Shown: piece by piece, positions 5,873-8,570 of the stretch | How positions within the stretch are numbered: the stretch's first letter is position 1 | Layout: each line of letters opens with the position of its first letter | Source: Pseudomonadota bacterium | Lineage (GTDB): Bacteria; Pseudomonadota; Gammaproteobacteria; Burkholderiales; Burkholderiaceae_D | Assembly: GCA_018241865.1 (NCBI GenBank) | Contig: JAFECY010000234.1 | Coordinates: forward strand, 1-8,570 | Direction of reading: 5' to 3' | DNA: 8,570 nucleotides | Translations under genes and position numbers: made by a program | The notes under the pieces: model-generated | What the model saw: only the letters and a program-made list of their open reading frames with translations | What the model was told of the DNA's origin: nothing | The model's database searches: none

Positions 5873-6970
5873 ATGAAAACGCGTGTGATCCTGCTGGGCG
5901 CGGGCAAAATCGGCGATGCCATCATCCATCTGTTGGCACATGCTGGCGACTACGTCCTGACCGTGGCTGACCGCGATGCGGTGCGCTTGCGTGCCATCGA
6001 GCAGGCTGAATTTCCCGATGTGCGCACCGTCGTCAGCGAACTGGCCGATGCCGATTCCGTTGCTGATTTGATCGACGGCCACGCCATCGCGCTGTCAGCC
6101 TGCCCCTACGACAAGACGCCAGTGATCGCGCGCGCCGCCAAGCGCGCCGGCGCGCATTACCTCGACTTGACCGAAGACGTCGCCAGCACGCGGCTGGTGC
6201 AGCAATTGGCGGAGAACGCCGACACCGCTTTCATTCCGCAATGCGGCCTTGCGCCCGGCTTCATCTCCATCGTTGCCAACGATGTCGCCAGTCGTTTCGA
6301 CAACTTGCGCGATGTCCACATGCGGGTTGGCGCCTTGCCGCTGTATCCCAACAACGCGTTGAAATACAACCTGACATGGAGCACCGACGGCTTGATTAAC
6401 GAGTATTGCAATCCCTGCGAAGCGATCGTCGATGGCGCGCTGCGCGAAACCTCGGCGCTGGAAGAGATCGAACATTTTTCGCTCGACGGCATCGACTACG
6501 AAGCCTTCAATACTTCCGGCGGCCTCGGCACGCTGTGCCAGAGCTTGCAAGGCAAAGTGCAGAACCTGAACTACAAGACCGTGCGTTATCCGGGGCATCG
6601 CGACATCGTCAAAACGCTGGTGCGCGATCTGCAACTCGGTTTGCCGGAACGGCGGCATATCTTGAAGGAAGTGCTGGAATCCTCGATCCCGATCACGCGG
6701 CAAGACGTGGTGCTGGTGTTCGTCAGCGTGTGCGGCATGCGTGACGGCCGCTTGGAGCAGGAAAGCTACGCGCGGAAAATTTACAGCCAAACCGTCAACG
6801 GCCGGCTGCTGTCGGCGATCCAGCTCACCACCGCCTCCTCGGTGTGCGCGATGGTCGATTTGCTGATCGCCGGCAAGCTGCCGCAGCGCGGCTTCGTGCG
6901 GCAAGAGCAGACGCGGCTGGCCGATTTCATGGCGAACCGCTTCGGCAGCCACTACGCTGAAGGAGCATGA
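5873..6970 (+). CDS. Saccharopine dehydrogenase-family oxidoreductase, probable lysine 6-dehydrogenase or saccharopine dehydrogenase
   Basis: This 365-residue cytosolic NAD(P)-dependent enzyme starts with a Rossmann fold: VILLGAGKIGDAII at 5-18 contains the GxGxxG dinucleotide motif, and VADRD at 31-35 ends the second strand. The central and C-terminal part is of saccharopine-dehydrogenase/LysDH type, with PQCGLAPGFISI at 122-132, EAFNTSGGLGTL at 210-221 and YKTVRYPGH at 234-242. Family members either oxidise L-lysine directly to allysine with release of ammonia (lysine 6-dehydrogenase) or cleave saccharopine to allysine and glutamate. I favour lysine 6-dehydrogenase because the central motifs and length resemble that group and no lysine-ketoglutarate reductase gene is visible, but the alternative is open. 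Either way the product is the substrate of the next gene, whose start overlaps or closely abuts this stop, so the two are translationally coupled. The start is set by GGAGG at 5863-5867. Confidence 0.85.
   Translation: MKTRVILLGAGKIGDAIIHLLAHAGDYVLTVADRDAVRLRAIEQAEFPDVRTVVSELADADSVADLIDGHAIALSACPYDKTPVIARAAKRAGAHYLDLTEDVASTRLVQQLAENADTAFIPQCGLAPGFISIVANDVASRFDNLRDVHMRVGALPLYPNNALKYNLTWSTDGLINEYCNPCEAIVDGALRETSALEEIEHFSLDGIDYEAFNTSGGLGTLCQSLQGKVQNLNYKTVRYPGHRDIVKTLVRDLQLGLPERRHILKEVLESSIPITRQDVVLVFVSVCGMRDGRLEQESYARKIYSQTVNGRLLSAIQLTTASSVCAMVDLLIAGKLPQRGFVRQEQTRLADFMANRFGSHYAEGA
6960..6965 (+). promoter_or_regulatory. Shine-Dalgarno of the aldehyde dehydrogenase gene, inside the preceding CDS
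   Basis: AAGGAG ends 1 nt before ATG 6967 and 7 nt before ATG 6973. Only the second spacing is favourable, so it selects 6973 among four in-frame ATGs (6967, 6973, 6979, 6985). Confidence 0.6.
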
Positions 6971-6972
6971 AT

Positions 6973-8490
6973 ATGAACATGAGCATGGCAACCGGCACAT
7001 ATTGGGATGAGGCGCTGGGCATCGATCTCGCGGCTTGGCGCGGCGGCGACATCGTCAGCCGCAGCCCGATCAACGGCGAGGTGCTGGGTAGTTTGCGCGC
7101 CGACGCGCCGCACGAGGTCGCGGCAAAAATCGGGCAGGCGCAGCAAGCCTTTCTTGCGTGGCGTCAGGTGCCAGCGCCGCGCCGTGGCGAGTTGCTGCGC
7201 TTGTTCGCTGAAGAATTGCGCCGCCACAAACCGATGCTCGGCCAATTGGTGACGCTGGAGAGTGGCAAAATTTTGCAGGAAGGCTTGGGCGAGGTGCAGG
7301 AAATGATCGACATCTGCGACTTTGCCGTTGGTTTGTCGCGCCAGCTTTACGGACTGACCATCGCGTCCGAGCGGCCAGGCCATCGCATGATGGAAACTTG
7401 GCATCCGCTCGGCGTGGTCGGCGTCATCTCGGCATTCAATTTCCCGGTGGCGGTGTGGTCGTGGAATGCCGCGCTGGCGCTGGTGTGCGGCAATAGCGTG
7501 GTGTGGAAGCCCTCCGAAAAAACGCCCTTGAGCGCCATCGCCGTGCAGGCCTTGCTGAGCAAAGCGATGGCGCGTTTCGGCGACGACGCGCCAGCCGGCC
7601 TGTCGCAACTGCTGATCGGTGATGCCGCTATCGGCAGCGCGCTGGTGGACGATGCGCGTGTGCCGCTCATCAGCGCCACCGGCAGCACGGTCATGGGGCG
7701 CAAGGTCGCCGCGCAGTGCGCGCAACGCTTGGCGCGCACGCTGCTCGAACTCGGCGGCAATAACGCCATGATCGTTGCGCCTAGCGCCGACCTCGACATG
7801 GCTGTGCGCGCCATCGTGTTTGCCGCAGTCGGCACGGCCGGGCAGCGCTGCACCTCGCTGCGGCGCTTGTTCGTGCATGAGGATGGTTACGATCAACTGC
7901 TGCCGCGCCTGAAAAAAATCTACGCCGGTTTGTCGGTCGGTCATCCGCTCGACAGACACACATTGGTCGGCCCGCTGATCGATGCCGCCGCATTCGACGC
8001 CATGCAGCATGCCATGCATGCAGCGTGGGAAGAGGGCGGCGTGGTGAGCGGTGGCGAGCGCGTCGATGTTGCCGATTGCGGCAATGGTTTTTACGTGCGG
8101 CCGGCGCTCGTCGAGATGCCGACGCAGACGGCAGTCATGCAGCAGGAAACCTTTGCACCGATTCTGTATATCGTGCGCTATCGTTCGCTGGAAGAAGCGA
8201 TCGCTCTCAACAACGCCGTGCCGCAAGGGCTGTCATCCAGCATCTTCACCCGCGACCTGCGCGAAGCCGAACAGTTCCTGTCGGCGACTGGCAGCGACTG
8301 CGGCATCGCCAACGTCAACATCGGTCCCAGCGGCGCGGAAATCGGCGGCGCTTTCGGCGGCGAAAAAGAAACCGGCGGCGGCCGCGAATCGGGATCGGAT
8401 GCGTGGAAGGCTTACATGCGGCGCGCGACCAACACGGTCAACTACAGCAATGCGCTGCCGCTGGCGCAGGGGATACGTTTTGAGGTGTGA
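6973..8490 (+). CDS. amaB: ALDH7-family L-aminoadipate-semialdehyde (piperideine-6-carboxylate) dehydrogenase
   Basis: The enzyme oxidises 2-aminoadipate 6-semialdehyde, in equilibrium with piperideine-6-carboxylate, to L-2-aminoadipate with NAD+, a central step of lysine catabolism. At 505 residues it is full length. All aldehyde dehydrogenase landmarks are present: AFNFP (N156), the NAD-binding WKPSEK (K179), SATGST (234-239), ELGG with general base E259, GQRC with catalytic C293, and the cofactor-binding ETFAP (E392). Features pointing to the antiquitin/ALDH7 branch are EVQEMIDICDFAVGLSR (107-123), the Arg just before the catalytic Cys, which in human ALDH7A1 anchors the aminoadipate carboxylate, and the C-terminal GGGRESGSDAWKAYMRR and PLAQGIRFEV. 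ATG 6973 is preferred on Shine-Dalgarno spacing. ATG 6967 would overlap the upstream stop as ATGA. It is co-transcribed with the dehydrogenase gene that supplies its substrate. The symbol follows Pseudomonas usage. Confidence 0.93.
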   Translation: MNMSMATGTYWDEALGIDLAAWRGGDIVSRSPINGEVLGSLRADAPHEVAAKIGQAQQAFLAWRQVPAPRRGELLRLFAEELRRHKPMLGQLVTLESGKILQEGLGEVQEMIDICDFAVGLSRQLYGLTIASERPGHRMMETWHPLGVVGVISAFNFPVAVWSWNAALALVCGNSVVWKPSEKTPLSAIAVQALLSKAMARFGDDAPAGLSQLLIGDAAIGSALVDDARVPLISATGSTVMGRKVAAQCAQRLARTLLELGGNNAMIVAPSADLDMAVRAIVFAAVGTAGQRCTSLRRLFVHEDGYDQLLPRLKKIYAGLSVGHPLDRHTLVGPLIDAAAFDAMQHAMHAAWEEGGVVSGGERVDVADCGNGFYVRPALVEMPTQTAVMQQETFAPILYIVRYRSLEEAIALNNAVPQGLSSSIFTRDLREAEQFLSATGSDCGIANVNIGPSGAEIGGAFGGEKETGGGRESGSDAWKAYMRRATNTVNYSNALPLAQGIRFEV

Positions 8491-8530
8491 GCGGGTTGCT
8501 TTATCCGGCGGCAGCAACCAGATTCGTAGG

Positions 8531-8549
8531 GTGGGCACATCGTGCCCAC
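8531..8549. repeat. Hairpin, probably part of a dispersed repeat
   Basis: GTGGGCAC (8531-8538) and GTGCCCAC (8542-8549) form a perfect 8-bp stem around ATC, preceded by CGTAGG. The phrase 'CGTAGGGTGGGCAC...GTGCCCACG' is a familiar dispersed palindrome in proteobacterial intergenic regions. It lies 40 bp after the aldehyde dehydrogenase stop and lacks a T-tract, so it is a poor intrinsic terminator. The element may continue past the window edge. Confidence 0.55.
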
Positions 8550-8570
8550 GTTGGTGTATTCGGAAATGAC

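Noticed and set aside
6095..7000. 301-codon minus-strand frame opposite the saccharopine/lysine dehydrogenase
   Set aside because: It shows no domain signature or ribosome-binding site and is an antisense shadow of a confidently assigned gene.
6952..8226. 424-codon minus-strand frame opposite the aldehyde dehydrogenase
   Set aside because: The His/Arg/Gln-rich product is typical of antisense frames in GC-rich genes, and the plus strand has every ALDH7 motif.
8494..8519. GGTTGCT/AGCAACC inverted repeat as a terminator for the aldehyde dehydrogenase gene
   Set aside because: The 7-bp stem has a 12-nt loop and no T-tract, so it is too weak to call.

Overview
The window looks like a chromosomal stretch of a betaproteobacterium, probably order Burkholderiales. 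This rests on a PilY1-type pilus adhesin, a TonB-like protein with the YY-x(4)-EL-x(2)-RP motif I associate with betaproteobacteria, an SrkA kinase, and moderately GC-rich coding with G/C-biased third positions, strongest in the right half. An Oxalobacteraceae member is plausible, but the genus cannot be fixed from this sequence. There are no tRNAs, rRNAs, CRISPR arrays, transposases or phage genes.

Left part (1-3546): the 3' portion of a pilY1 gene runs in from the left edge and ends at a strong intrinsic terminator. A separate gene follows for a small single-pass membrane protein with a TonB-like C-terminal domain. No pilE or exbBD gene follows in the window.

Middle (3613-4920): srkA, a stress-response aminoglycoside-phosphotransferase-like kinase, is followed by a 321-bp gene-free spacer. 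About 259 bp of that spacer is a composite inverted-repeat element. It has 9-bp tandem repeats at its tips, two inverted REP-like hairpins and a central perfect hairpin. It lies between convergent transcription units.

Right part (4921-8490): a compact locus that I infer degrades lysine. An Lrp/AsnC-type regulator and a downstream 112-residue protein of unknown function form a minus-strand operon. Divergently, a saccharopine-dehydrogenase/lysine-6-dehydrogenase family enzyme and an ALDH7-type aminoadipate semialdehyde dehydrogenase form a plus-strand operon with overlapping stop and start codons. The two enzymes would act in sequence: formation of allysine (in equilibrium with piperideine-6-carboxylate), then oxidation to 2-aminoadipate. 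The regulator, reading from the shared 153-bp intergenic region, is the obvious candidate to control them. That region holds a 22-bp-spaced direct repeat and a promoter with a perfect TTGACA.

The right end (8491-8570) is non-coding and carries a GTGGGCAC/GTGCCCAC hairpin typical of dispersed repeats. I see no convincing new multi-gene system. The items most worth a second look are the composite repeat, the unknown protein co-transcribed with the Lrp regulator, and the Ser/Thr-rich insertion and apparently missing calcium loop in PilY1.
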